64,000 nucleotides of DNA from the IMG/VR virus record IMGVR_UViG_3300025889_017816, positions 55,475 through 119,474 of that record; one strand, 5' to 3'. The notes under the pieces are model-generated. The model ran no database searches. It was not told where the DNA came from and saw only the letters and a program-made list of their open reading frames with translations. Positions 52,410 to 58,647 of the stretch are shown piece by piece. The stretch's first letter is position 1. The number at the start of each line of letters is the position of its first letter. This DNA comes from a virus. The translations under genes were made by a program, and so were the position numbers.

Positions 52410-53039
52410 TTATTCCTTGATTATATCGTAATAGAAATTGTTACTATCTTCGGTTGAGTATTTTGGAGTATTTTCAACAGAATATTTTCTATGACATAAT
52501 TTACGAGGCACTACTAACTCTTTGGATACTGTGAAACTTGGATCAAAAAAGCGCATTCTGTTATTGGGTTGAATGGCAAATCCACCAAAATCACATTTAA
52601 TGAAATGCCCACATTTATGATTATCAGGCGTTTCGGCATACCCGTATCTAGCCTCAGAATAATCTCCCTGTGTCCAATCTATTGTAAACATATATGTTCC
52701 AGATGTTTTAATATTGTCTCTGTTATAATATACACAAGATAAACCGTCCAGGGCAGCATATGTAGTAATGCTCACGTTATAACTAAAACAGTTCCATAAT
52801 TGTAACTGAGTTAAGTGCACATACTCACATGGTTTCCAACACAAAGCACTCACAGGAACACCCCACCATACTCCACCATCAGTTAACATTATGTTAAACA
52901 AACAAGCTGATCCTGGACGAGATATTATACCAAATACAATACACTCGTAATATTCCTCAAACCCAGCTTCATGATTTTGTAAATATTGCCCACGAACATA
53001 ACATGATATTATAGGAATGCTAGTGGAATGATAGGGCAA
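52410..53039 (-). CDS. Conserved hypothetical protein with TTG start
   Basis: A 209-residue protein rich in Cys (about nine) and aromatic residues, no signal or membrane helix ('PYHSTSIPIISCYVRGQYL' at the start, 'GGVWWGVPVSALCWKPCEYVHL' near 55-76). The beginning of the body looks like a beta-sheet domain. The start is TTG, chosen because GGAGGAG lies four bases upstream and the next ATG is 50 codons downstream. It follows a 46-residue membrane protein after eight bases. No family recognised. Confidence 0.6.
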   Translation of the reverse strand: MPYHSTSIPIISCYVRGQYLQNHEAGFEEYYECIVFGIISRPGSACLFNIMLTDGGVWWGVPVSALCWKPCEYVHLTQLQLWNCFSYNVSITTYAALDGLSCVYYNRDNIKTSGTYMFTIDWTQGDYSEARYGYAETPDNHKCGHFIKCDFGGFAIQPNNRMRFFDPSFTVSKELVVPRKLCHRKYSVENTPKYSTEDSNNFYYDIIKE

Positions 53040-53047
53040 GGCTCCTC

Positions 53048-53188
53048 CTAAATCTTGGATTCCATGTTGGATATTATCTGAGATATTTCTGAGTTAAACT
53101 TAAGCATCTCATATTTCACAACAAAGTATACAAGAATGCTCGGCGCAAAATAATATATTATTTTAAGTAGTAATGATATGTTATCCAT
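53048..53188 (-). CDS. Small membrane protein, 46 residues
   Basis: One hydrophobic segment (about residues 4-26: S-L-L-L-K-I-I-Y-Y-F-A-P-S-I-L-V-Y-F-V-V) is followed by a polar helical tail. A strong AGGAGTTATT precedes the ATG. It lies eight bases before the TTG-start gene and may be a lysis or membrane accessory factor; nothing in it decides which. Confidence 0.6.
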   Translation of the reverse strand: MDNISLLLKIIYYFAPSILVYFVVKYEMLKFNSEISQIISNMESKI

Positions 53189-53200
53189 AATAACTCCTAG

Positions 53201-53208
53201 TATTTATG
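53201..53208 (-). promoter_or_regulatory. Late-promoter-like box (CATAAATA)
   Basis: CATAAATA on the minus strand, 12 bases before the ATG of the 46-residue membrane protein. One mismatch to the T4 late consensus; the same variant occurs before gp4. Confidence 0.3.
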
Positions 53209-53247
53209 AGGGGATAAAAATAATGTCTCGTTGTTTAAGTTTTTGGA

Positions 53248-53436
53248 TTAACCTCTGCCATATACTATTATGCTAAGTAACTGCGATATGGCAAAAAAGA
53301 ATGTCATAGTGTACATAATAGCAAATAATGTATATACTTTCTGTGACATATTAATGTTATGAATATCAGACATAGATGTGTAGTATATCAGAGGGAATGA
53401 TATTAAGAAAAATATTGCTAGTGATAATAAGGTCAT
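53248..53436 (-). CDS. Small two-helix membrane protein (holin-like size)
   Basis: 62 residues with two hydrophobic segments (about 3-20 and 37-57) joined by a short polar loop around 'SDIHNINMSQK'. AGGAG lies eight bases before the ATG. Two-helix proteins of this size can be holins, antiholins or superinfection-exclusion proteins. The SleB-type lysin is far away, so a lysis role is only a suggestion. Confidence 0.6.
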   Translation of the reverse strand: MTLLSLAIFFLISFPLIYYTSMSDIHNINMSQKVYTLFAIMYTMTFFFAISQLLSIIVYGRG

Positions 53437-53694
53437 AGTATATTCTCCTGAAGAAGCGCAAGCAAGTCCTGAGGACCTGTATTGGTCGTTTTTTGCGGCG
53501 AAAAATTTTTCATAATAAAGGTATGGAAAATGTCCTAGATTTCCCTAGTGAGGAATGGCGCAAAGAAGCAAGGCGTTAGGTGGGGTTTATTACTCGACCC
53601 TCTGGCTAAAGTAGTGACCAACTTTTTCATACCCCCTGTTCCTATGCTCCTCTTCCTGTTATATTATATGGCTCCACCTATCCCCCCTAGCTCC
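53437..53694. other. Intergenic junction between AT-rich and GC-rich regions
   Basis: A 258-base gap in which base composition changes toward the GC-richer early block. It contains a GTCCTGAGGAC palindrome (near 53466-53476) and several C-runs. Only two very short, weakly supported ORFs are present (18 codons plus, 31 codons minus). No promoter of the early type was found. Confidence 0.5.
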
Positions 53695-54630
53695 TCAACT
53701 CCTGCACAGTAGCACACGAGCCATACCTTCCCATTCACTCTGAGCAGATTTAGCTAGAGCAATGATTTTCATTGCCGTACGCAGACTGAGTTCACGGAAA
53801 TCATCGCGATGCTTATTGATGAATGCGAGGATATTATGTCCCATATCAGGCGACACACCTTCCACGGCGAACATTTTGCCTGCGGTAGCTACATAGCTGA
53901 TCCACAGTGCGATAGCCTGACGATCATGAAGCCTGAGATCCAGATACAGACTGCGGGACATGAGGGCCTCGAAATGCTGCACCATCTTGGACTTGCCCTC
54001 GTCCACATATTTCTGGAAATCGAGGTTGGAAATGAAGATGAAGCTTCCATGGAAATCGTACTGCTGCGGGACATCGTCCTGACGCAGGGTTGCTGAATCC
54101 TTCATCCAAGAAACGGTGCGCTTGCGCGAAGAGTCACACAATGCCTTGAGGACGTTCAGTGCATCCTCGTCCATGAAGATCCCGTCGGCGTCATCCAGGA
54201 CAATTACGGATCCTGGAGATGAATTGCGAAAACCCAGCTTGTATAGCTCGACTCCGGAAAGTGCACCTGCCACCTGCTCGGACTTTTGGTAATCCTCGAG
54301 CTGACGCATCACGTTATAGGTCTTGCCTACACCGGGTGCTCCGGAAACCACCAGAGACCTAATTGCACCACATTTGGAGGCAGTGGTGAGCTTATCGAGC
54401 ATCCCGAACCTAAGTTTAAGGTCCTCCAAGACTTCCTCGTCGGATCTGCGCTCATCCTGCGATACTGGACCGGTGGAATACTTACCATGCCCAATCTTAA
54501 GGGCCTCCAGGATTGCATGAGGCTTACAACCCGCCTGACGGCACGCCTGGAGAATATCGACCCGCCCATGAACGGTGCGTCCCGAAGCCTTGAGAATTTC
54601 GATGGCCTTGTTTTCAGCAGAGTTGAGCAT
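53695..54630 (-). CDS. AAA+ ATPase
   Basis: A 311-residue AAA-type ATPase. Walker A is G-A-P-G-V-G-K-T (97-104), Walker B V-I-V-L-D-D-A-D-G (about 143-151), a sensor-like 'FIFISNLDF' near 200, and a C-terminal helical lid. The N-terminal 90 residues are helical and charged. Similar stand-alone AAA proteins are frequent in large phages and may remodel replication or host proteins. Its codon use is GC-rich compared with the tail and cassette genes. It is the last gene of the early block and has its own promoter. Confidence 0.8.
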   Translation of the reverse strand: MLNSAENKAIEILKASGRTVHGRVDILQACRQAGCKPHAILEALKIGHGKYSTGPVSQDERRSDEEVLEDLKLRFGMLDKLTTASKCGAIRSLVVSGAPGVGKTYNVMRQLEDYQKSEQVAGALSGVELYKLGFRNSSPGSVIVLDDADGIFMDEDALNVLKALCDSSRKRTVSWMKDSATLRQDDVPQQYDFHGSFIFISNLDFQKYVDEGKSKMVQHFEALMSRSLYLDLRLHDRQAIALWISYVATAGKMFAVEGVSPDMGHNILAFINKHRDDFRELSLRTAMKIIALAKSAQSEWEGMARVLLCRS

Positions 54631-54665
54631 TGGATTTTTTGGTTGAGATTTCCTGAATGCCTATA

Positions 54666-54694
54666 AATCTAATGGGATTTAAGGTGTTTGTCAA
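54666..54694 (-). promoter_or_regulatory. Early-type promoter P1 (AAA+ gene)
   Basis: TTGACA (54694-54689), 17-base spacer, TAGATT (54671-54666) on the minus strand. The -35 contains the stop of the LPD29-like gene. It is the least perfect -10 of the set. Confidence 0.68.
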
Positions 54695-55098
54695 GAGCTC
54701 CCACGAAGGATGTAGGGCTTGTTCCACTTGCCGACCTGCACGTCCATATAGTAGGCGGTGTTGAAGTAATCCACCATTGCATCCGACTTGTCATACCAAT
54801 CGGCAGCCTTGAGCGCCTGAAAAACCTCGGCGAAGAACGCCTTGGACTGTCCCGTGTAGTGAGTTTGGTGGTGATACGGATTCACGTCCAGATGCCCAGG
54901 GAACATATCAGCCAGAGACCCACGGAACGCCTCACGGTTACGGTCGTTCCAGAAGTCCAGCTTGCCCTCCTTGATCGTGAGGACGATGGTCGAGTGGTGA
55001 CGAACCTTGAGAGACCCCTTGACCCCGTACTTGGCGAGGATAGGCTTGACCGCCTGAGCAATCACCTTCTTACGGTCTTGGTTCATGTAAGCGCACAT
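54691..55098 (-). CDS. LPD29-domain small protein
   Basis: A 135-residue protein matching the 'large polyvalent protein associated' LPD29 domain: 'VKGSLKVRHHSTIVLTIKEGKLDFW', then 'HQTHYTGQSKAFFAEVFQALKAADWYDKSDAMVDYFNTAYY' features and a 'GKWNKPY' end. The domain is widespread in phages and mobile elements, with unknown biochemical role. Start 'MCAYMNQDRKK'; the second Met is a possible alternative. It is served by promoter P2. Confidence 0.82.
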   Translation of the reverse strand: MCAYMNQDRKKVIAQAVKPILAKYGVKGSLKVRHHSTIVLTIKEGKLDFWNDRNREAFRGSLADMFPGHLDVNPYHHQTHYTGQSKAFFAEVFQALKAADWYDKSDAMVDYFNTAYYMDVQVGKWNKPYILRGSS

Positions 55099-55134
55099 TT
55101 TTTGCTACTCCTTGAGTGATTTTGAATATGCGTA

Positions 55135-55163
55135 AATATAGCACCGTTGGAACCAAAAGTCAA
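55135..55163 (-). promoter_or_regulatory. Early-type promoter P2
   Basis: TTGACT (55163-55158), 17-base spacer ending in TGC, TATATT (55140-55135) on the minus strand. The -35 contains the stop of the 72-residue protein. Confidence 0.85.
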
Positions 55164-55378
55164 GAGCTTTGACTCTCGCTCTCAGGCATATCGTACCAGT
55201 GAATGGTTTCCTTTTGCAGAGCCTCCGCTCGCTTCAACTCCCGAGCAATAAGGTTGTTGAACAGTCCGTAAACAACCCATCCCACCTGACGCTCACTCCC
55301 GGAGAGGGATTCGATATAGTCGTGAATCTCCTTTGCATTCTCCGGCGTGTGGAACAGTCCCATTTCCTGGATCTTCAT
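55160..55378 (-). CDS. Small early protein, 72 residues, unknown
   Basis: Helical, mildly charged protein starting 'MKIQEMGLFHTPENAKEIHDYIE', with 'VVYGLFNNLIARELKRAEALQ' in the middle and an acidic Ser-rich end. No membrane segment. GAG in the AGGAGAAC stretch precedes the ATG. Transcribed from promoter P3. No family recognised. Confidence 0.65.
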   Translation of the reverse strand: MKIQEMGLFHTPENAKEIHDYIESLSGSERQVGWVVYGLFNNLIARELKRAEALQKETIHWYDMPESESQSS

Positions 55379-55409
55379 TTGTTCTCCTGAGTGATCTTGA
55401 ATGTGCTAT

Positions 55410-55438
55410 AATATAGCACCGTTGGAACCAAAAGTCAA
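55410..55438 (-). promoter_or_regulatory. Early-type promoter P3
   Basis: TTGACT (55438-55433), 17-base spacer ending in TGC, TATATT (55415-55410) on the minus strand; leader with the shared TCAAGATCAC segment. Confidence 0.87.
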
Positions 55439-55442
55439 GCCC

Positions 55443-55688
55443 TTACCACTCTCCTGAATAATCATCAAAGTGGCCATAGTCCTCATCCGTTCCCCACCCA
55501 GCGGAAGCGAGCGTATCCGCGTCCGCTTCCACGTCGGTGTAATTGTCTTCCTTCTCCTCTGCCCAGCCCTGGTCAAACTCGGCATCGTCCGACTCCGTGA
55601 AGAGGCCAGGCTCCTCCGATTCCCACTGGGCATAGTAGTCCGCCTCGTCAATCGTGACCCACTCGTCCTGGTTATCGTACGGATTCAT
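55443..55688 (-). CDS. Extremely acidic small early protein (DNA-mimic candidate)
   Basis: An 81-residue protein with about 28 Asp/Glu, one Lys and no Arg, plus many Trp and Tyr. The acids are spread along the chain, as in DNA-mimic inhibitors of restriction or host nucleoid proteins, but no sequence match to Ocr, ArdA or similar is visible. AGGAGACAGC precedes the ATG. It has its own promoter (P4) in the early block. Confidence 0.7.
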   Translation of the reverse strand: MNPYDNQDEWVTIDEADYYAQWESEEPGLFTESDDAEFDQGWAEEKEDNYTDVEADADTLASAGWGTDEDYGHFDDYSGEW

Positions 55689-55721
55689 GCTGTCTCCTAT
55701 TGTGATCTTGAATCTGCATTA

Positions 55722-55750
55722 AATATAGCACCGTTGGAACCAAAAGTCAA
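55722..55750 (-). promoter_or_regulatory. Early-type promoter P4
   Basis: TTGACT (55750-55745), 17-base spacer ending in TGC, TATATT (55727-55722) on the minus strand. Confidence 0.87.
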
Positions 55751-55753
55751 GCC

Positions 55754-55954
55754 CTAGAGCTCCCGCAGTCTCCCGGAGCGATCTACCATCGGGATCACGA
55801 GACCCTGCCCCCAGAGCCCCAGCTCCGTGCGCAGACGGTACAGCTGCCATCTGATGGATGAGTGCTTCCTCCAGATCGCGTGATCATCCGTAAACTCATA
55901 CCAAGGGTCGTACTCTCCCCGAAGCCTGTGCCATTCTGTCAGCATCTTGTCCAT
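55754..55954 (-). CDS. Small early protein, 66 residues, unknown
   Basis: Starts 'MDKMLTEWHRLRGEYDPWYEF', rich in Trp, Arg and Leu, with a basic amphipathic middle. The ATG at 55954 is chosen because AGGAGACACG precedes it; a longer in-frame reading runs into the promoter leader. No family recognised. Confidence 0.65.
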   Translation of the reverse strand: MDKMLTEWHRLRGEYDPWYEFTDDHAIWRKHSSIRWQLYRLRTELGLWGQGLVIPMVDRSGRLREL

Positions 55955-55986
55955 CGTGTCTCCTAGTGTGATTTCTAATCTGCTAT

Positions 55987-56015
55987 AATATAGCACCTTT
56001 GGTCCCGTTTGTCAA
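55987..56015 (-). promoter_or_regulatory. Early-type promoter P5
   Basis: TTGACA (56015-56010), 17-base spacer ending in TGC, TATATT (55992-55987) on the minus strand. Confidence 0.87.
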
Positions 56016-56020
56016 GCACC

Positions 56021-56275
56021 TTAGTGGTCCATCGCCTGGACGTCCATGACAATCGAATCCTCCAGAATCTGCTGGGCCACGGTGTTCCAGTACTGGTAGG
56101 ATGGGTTCGTGTTCACCATGGTTTGCATCTCCAGCACGGCTTCATCCCTGGTTAGGAATCCTTGGACATAATTAAAGTCCGAAGGATATTCTCCGAGCCT
56201 AAGAGATTCCAGCTCCATGCCCTGGATCATGTATCCATTGACGTCTGGTATCACACGCAGGTAGGTGGTTCTCAT
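56021..56275 (-). CDS. Small early protein, 84 residues, unknown
   Basis: A soluble mixed alpha/beta protein starting 'MRTTYLRVIPDVNGYMIQGME', with 'QGFLTRDEAVLEMQTMV' in the middle. GGAGCG lies eight bases before the ATG. Its start overlaps the stop of a 33-residue membrane peptide (TAATG), so the two are made together. No family recognised. Confidence 0.62.
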   Translation of the reverse strand: MRTTYLRVIPDVNGYMIQGMELESLRLGEYPSDFNYVQGFLTRDEAVLEMQTMVNTNPSYQYWNTVAQQILEDSIVMDVQAMDH

Positions 56276-56376
56276 TATCGGCGCTCCACGATATACTCAA
56301 CCAGCTGCGCCACGAGCACCACGGCGAAGAGAAAACATCCCACGACGATGGCGAATTCCGTGTCCGATCCGTACAT
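56275..56376 (-). CDS. 33-residue single-pass membrane peptide
   Basis: Residues 8-29 are hydrophobic (F-A-I-V-V-G-C-F-L-F-A-V-V-L-V-A-Q-L-V) with an acidic N-terminus and E-R-R at the end. AGGAGAGCAAA precedes the ATG and promoter P6 lies upstream. It overlaps the next gene by one to three bases. Small early membrane peptides often alter host envelope functions; no direct evidence here. Confidence 0.62.
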   Translation of the reverse strand: MYGSDTEFAIVVGCFLFAVVLVAQLVEYIVERR

Positions 56377-56409
56377 TTTGCTCTCCTGATGAGATCTTGA
56401 ATCTGCTAT

Positions 56410-56438
56410 AATATAGCACCTTTGGTCCTACTTGTCAA
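56410..56438 (-). promoter_or_regulatory. Early-type promoter P6
   Basis: TTGACA (56438-56433), 17-base spacer ending in TGC, TATATT (56415-56410) on the minus strand. The -35 contains the stop of the zinc-finger-like gene. Confidence 0.87.
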
Positions 56439-56626
56439 GCCCTTTGCACCAGGGTTCGGTGACAGACCGTGCACTGGACACCCTTCACCCCATTGGGGGC
56501 CTGCAAGGGGTTGATGTGGACCTGGGCATCACGCCAGTAGGTCCACGTGTTGCAGGTCTTGCAGTAGCTGCTAACCTTAGTGGACGGTTCCTGCCAAACT
56601 TCGCTTCTCCAACTCTCGTACCGCAT
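56435..56626 (-). CDS. Small zinc-ribbon-like early protein
   Basis: A 63-residue protein with two CxxC pairs (C-K-T-C near 22-25 and C-T-V-C near 52-55) spaced as in a zinc ribbon. An AGGAG sits directly against the first ATG (56632) but six bases before the second (56626), so the second Met is taken as the start. Likely nucleic-acid or polymerase binding, unproven. Confidence 0.65.
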   Translation of the reverse strand: MRYESWRSEVWQEPSTKVSSYCKTCNTWTYWRDAQVHINPLQAPNGVKGVQCTVCHRTLVQRA

Positions 56627-56661
56627 TTGCATCTCCTAGTGTGATCTCTAATCTGTGCTAT

Positions 56662-56690
56662 AATATAGCACCTTTGGAACCAAAAGTCAA
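56662..56690 (-). promoter_or_regulatory. Early-type promoter P7
   Basis: TTGACT (56690-56685), 17-base spacer ending in TGC, TATATT (56667-56662) on the minus strand. Confidence 0.87.
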
Positions 56691-56696
56691 GAGCAT

Positions 56697-56946
56697 GGGA
56701 AACCCCCTTCGGTGACTATGCCGGAGGGGGAACGGCGTCCCGTTTTTCACCATTAATCGGGATTTCTATTCCTCGGCCGACTCGCACGGCAGGCAGTCCC
56801 GTATCGCCTGTATTAATTAACATTACAAATGAGGCCGAAAACAGCGCGAGTGTTTCTCCCGCATGTCCTCTGTGGGGGTCAGCCCTAGGAGGCGATGATT
56901 TTTCGGTGACTAGCCGTTTGTCATCCTTTGGCTAAACTGTTTCCAG
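56697..56946 (-). ncRNA. Candidate structured early RNA, about 250 nt
   Basis: A consensus promoter (P8) points into this stretch, which has no ORF with a ribosome site (best: 35 codons, ATG at 56823, no SD). The predicted transcript opens with GCUGGAAACAGUUUAGC, has a CGG-CUAGUCA-CCG hairpin near its 5' end, and closes with a GC-rich hairpin whose loop carries the same UAGUCA followed by CCG. The terminal hairpin is followed by only three U. Unknown function; a messenger for the 35-residue ORF is the main alternative. Confidence 0.5.
56703..56730 (-). terminator. GC-rich hairpin at the end of the candidate RNA
   Basis: CCCCCTCCGG, an eight-base loop and CCGAAGGGGG pair with one G-U, then GGTTTCCC on the minus strand. 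The U-tract is short, so termination efficiency is uncertain. Confidence 0.55.
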
Positions 56947-56952
56947 CATATT

Positions 56953-56981
56953 AATATATCACCATTGATATCAAATGTCAA
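56953..56981 (-). promoter_or_regulatory. Early-type promoter P8 (candidate RNA)
   Basis: TTGACA (56981-56976), 17-base spacer ending in TGA, TATATT (56958-56953) on the minus strand. The -35 contains the stop of the 87-residue protein. The downstream leader differs from the other promoters. Confidence 0.82.
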
Positions 56982-57241
56982 GAGGGCAATACCACTTCCA
57001 CAGCACCGTCTGGTTGAACCACCTCATAATGTACAGAGACCAGCTGGTAAATCTCTGTCCACTGAGCTTCGCACTCATTACACCTAATCCTCAGCCATGC
57101 CTCACCAGGAGAGCATTCTTCACCAGGGACTCCTGGTGATCCTGGTGGGGTAAACCCTTGGGGACCAGTGCCTAGGTCAGTTGAAGTGCAAAAGATGCAA
57201 ACGCTGCACCCGGATTCTACATATTCGGTATAGGTTTTCAT
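56978..57241 (-). CDS. Small Cys-rich, likely zinc-binding early protein
   Basis: An 87-residue protein with 'GCSVCIFC' near 11-18, a Pro/Gly-rich spacer containing two P-G-x-P-G turns, then 'RCNECEAQW' near 53-61. The Cys pairs fit a zinc ribbon with a long insertion. Four-base ATGA overlap with the gene upstream. No family recognised. Confidence 0.62.
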   Translation of the reverse strand: MKTYTEYVESGCSVCIFCTSTDLGTGPQGFTPPGSPGVPGEECSPGEAWLRIRCNECEAQWTEIYQLVSVHYEVVQPDGAVEVVLPS

Positions 57242-57432
57242 AGGTATAGGTAATGGTGTTTGGCGGCCTTGAGCTGCTCAGATTCTTCTACGGGTACCAC
57301 ACGGACACCAGTTATAATTCCATCGGGGTGGAGCATGGAGGATATATCTTCTCGCAGATCGCGCACGAGCGGCTTAAGCTCGGCCTCTGGGAGATCAGAT
57401 ATCTCCACCTCTACCACGAAGGAAATCTTCAT
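57238..57432 (-). CDS. Small early protein, 64 residues, unknown
   Basis: Starts 'MKISFVVEVEISDLPEAELKPLV'; alternating hydrophobic strand, then helix, then strand ('GVRVVPVEE'), a compact alpha/beta fold. It overlaps both neighbours by four and three bases, consistent with coupling. AAGG lies just before the ATG. No family recognised. Confidence 0.6.
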   Translation of the reverse strand: MKISFVVEVEISDLPEAELKPLVRDLREDISSMLHPDGIITGVRVVPVEESEQLKAAKHHYLYL

Positions 57433-57590
57433 CCCTTGCCAAGAATGAAGTTCACCGCCATATAGCGCAGTGAGGTTTGGTGAGTTTGTCCGTCAATACG
57501 GACGGCAAAGTATACACCAGGAGTTTCCTCCTTAATGTATCCAGCAATGCTTCCGGTTGCTGCTCGCACTTCCTGGTATCCGTTGCTCAT
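57429..57590 (-). CDS. Small early protein, 53 residues, unknown
   Basis: Reads 'MSNGYQEVRAATGSIAGYIK' at the start and ends G-K-G. GAGGAG lies six bases before this ATG, which is why it is preferred over a Met six codons upstream. The stop overlaps the next ATG (ATGA). Beta-rich by appearance; no family recognised. Confidence 0.6.
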   Translation of the reverse strand: MSNGYQEVRAATGSIAGYIKEETPGVYFAVRIDGQTHQTSLRYMAVNFILGKG

Positions 57591-57611
57591 AAACCACTCC
57601 TCATTCATGGG

Positions 57612-57776
57612 TTAGTTCCAACCATTGGTATCGTACATCATCATATCACGGATTGCATCCTCGATATCATCCATTTCCTCGGTGATCTGGAAGATTAGAT
57701 CCATATCCTTCTGGTTGTTAGGATCCAGAAGATGGAGCATTCCTTCGAGCTGTTCCAGTCGATCAATCAGGTTCAT
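57612..57776 (-). CDS. Small acidic helical early protein, 54 residues
   Basis: Starts 'MNLIDRLEQLEGMLHLLDPN' and continues 'DLIFQITEEMDDIEDAIRDMM', two amphipathic acidic helices likely to pair as a coiled coil. AAGGAGAAGTC precedes the ATG at 57776; a longer reading enters the promoter leader. Promoter P9 lies upstream. Confidence 0.65.
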   Translation of the reverse strand: MNLIDRLEQLEGMLHLLDPNNQKDMDLIFQITEEMDDIEDAIRDMMMYDTNGWN

Positions 57777-57808
57777 GACTTCTCCTTGAGTATTCGGAAT
57801 CTGCATTA

Positions 57809-57837
57809 AATATAGCACCATAGGGATAGTTTGTCAA
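57809..57837 (-). promoter_or_regulatory. Early-type promoter P9
   Basis: TTGACA (57837-57832), 17-base spacer ending in TGC, TATATT (57814-57809) on the minus strand. The -35 contains the stop of the 71-residue protein. Confidence 0.85.
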
Positions 57838-58049
57838 GCACAGCGTCCATCAGGTTTTATCCCAATACCTGTGTCCAGGACATGAGGCTTGCGCATCTCC
57901 AGCACCGTTTCCACAGCACCTCTCACCAAATCAGAGGATGCATTCTCGGTAATCAGGTATACCGCCACGGCCTGAGCTTCGGTTCTGCTCAAGGGACCAC
58001 AGACGTCCTCAACCATTCCTTGGATTTCTACAGCCTGTGCATATCTCAT
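57834..58049 (-). CDS. Small early protein, 71 residues, unknown
   Basis: Starts 'MRYAQAVEIQGMVEDVCGPL'; helical with a short polar C-terminus ending D-G-R-C-A. The ATG overlaps the stop of the coiled-coil gene (TAATG). No membrane segment and no family recognised. Confidence 0.6.
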   Translation of the reverse strand: MRYAQAVEIQGMVEDVCGPLSRTEAQAVAVYLITENASSDLVRGAVETVLEMRKPHVLDTGIGIKPDGRCA

Positions 58050-58273
58050 TAGCTTAGCAGATCCGCAGCAGCAGCCAGGGCCTCAGCATCTTCTTGCAAA
58101 CTTTGGTATACATCACGACGATGTACCAAGGATTGCAGCTTGCGCTGCTCATGTTCTAGCTCACGGGTGCGTTGGTCTACCAAACGCTCTTGGCGAGACA
58201 CATCCCCGTCCAGAGTCTCAAGGATTTTCTTGAGCTTCTCCACGTTAAGTTTCATAAATTTCTTATCACTCAT
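58049..58273 (-). CDS. Small coiled-coil early protein, 74 residues
   Basis: A continuous charged heptad-like helix from about residue 9 to 60 ('KLKKILETLDGDVSRQERL', 'RTRELEHEQRKLQSLVHRR'). It overlaps both neighbours (TAATG and ATGA). Likely an oligomeric adaptor or inhibitor of a host protein; no family recognised. Confidence 0.65.
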   Translation of the reverse strand: MSDKKFMKLNVEKLKKILETLDGDVSRQERLVDQRTRELEHEQRKLQSLVHRRDVYQSLQEDAEALAAAADLLS

Positions 58274-58581
58274 CGGTAAAGGTAACCAGTATAAGGATCC
58301 ACCACCTGACGCAGCTTCTCCATGTCAGTATTTAGATCGTACCGAGCTCCCTTGGCAGGTGCTCTCCAAGAGGCAGCCTTATACACCTCCAGGGTGGATT
58401 TGTTCACGAAACTATGGACGCACTGTCCACCATGGCGGTCAGATCTGACCTCCACGATCTTAACATACTTGCTCCCAGGCTGCTGCTCGAACGTAGGAGG
58501 AGTCAGGTTCGGGAGACGCTCGGCATAGTGAGCATTGGTCTTTTCCTGAATGATTGCTACATACTGGTCGATCAGGCTCAT
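58270..58581 (-). CDS. Conserved phage early protein, 103 residues
   Basis: Contains 'SKYVKIVEVRSDRHGGQCVHSFVNKSTLEVYKAASWRAPAKGARYDL' features: a small beta domain with the V-Y-K-A-A-S-W-x-A-P-A-K signature that I recognise from many short proteins of unrelated tailed phages. Function unknown. AGGAGAACATC precedes the ATG, promoter P10 is upstream of its transcript partner, and the stop overlaps the coiled-coil gene. Confidence 0.75.
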   Translation of the reverse strand: MSLIDQYVAIIQEKTNAHYAERLPNLTPPTFEQQPGSKYVKIVEVRSDRHGGQCVHSFVNKSTLEVYKAASWRAPAKGARYDLNTDMEKLRQVVDPYTGYLYR

Positions 58582-58615
58582 GATGTTCTCCTAGTGAATT
58601 CTTGAATCTGCATTA

Positions 58616-58644
58616 AATATAGCACCTTTGGTTGCCCTTGTCAA
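58616..58644 (-). promoter_or_regulatory. Early-type promoter P10
   Basis: TTGACA (58644-58639), 17-base spacer ending in TGC, TATATT (58621-58616) on the minus strand; drives the four-gene group starting at 58581. Confidence 0.85.
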
Positions 58645-58647
58645 GTG

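Noticed and set aside
53523-53579. Plus-strand 18-codon ORF reading M-E-N-V-L-D-F-P-S-E-E-W
   Set aside because: The GG of a possible ribosome site is only one base from the ATG, the ORF is very short and no partner gene is on that strand; possibly a remnant but unsupported.
53535-53630. Minus-strand 31-codon ORF in the 53.5-kb gap (MKKLVTTLARG...)
   Set aside because: It has a G-run before the ATG but the sequence is not protein-like (mixed composition, no conserved feature) and lies in a GC-shift intergenic region.
53809-54666. Plus-strand ORFs over the AAA+ gene
   Set aside because: They are open only because GC-rich codons avoid stops in other frames; the Walker motifs on the minus strand decide.
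56716-56823. 35-codon ORF (MLINTGDTGLP...) inside the candidate RNA
   Set aside because: It vaguely recalls the start of CsrA, but there is no ribosome site and the rest does not match; kept only as an alternative explanation for the transcript.
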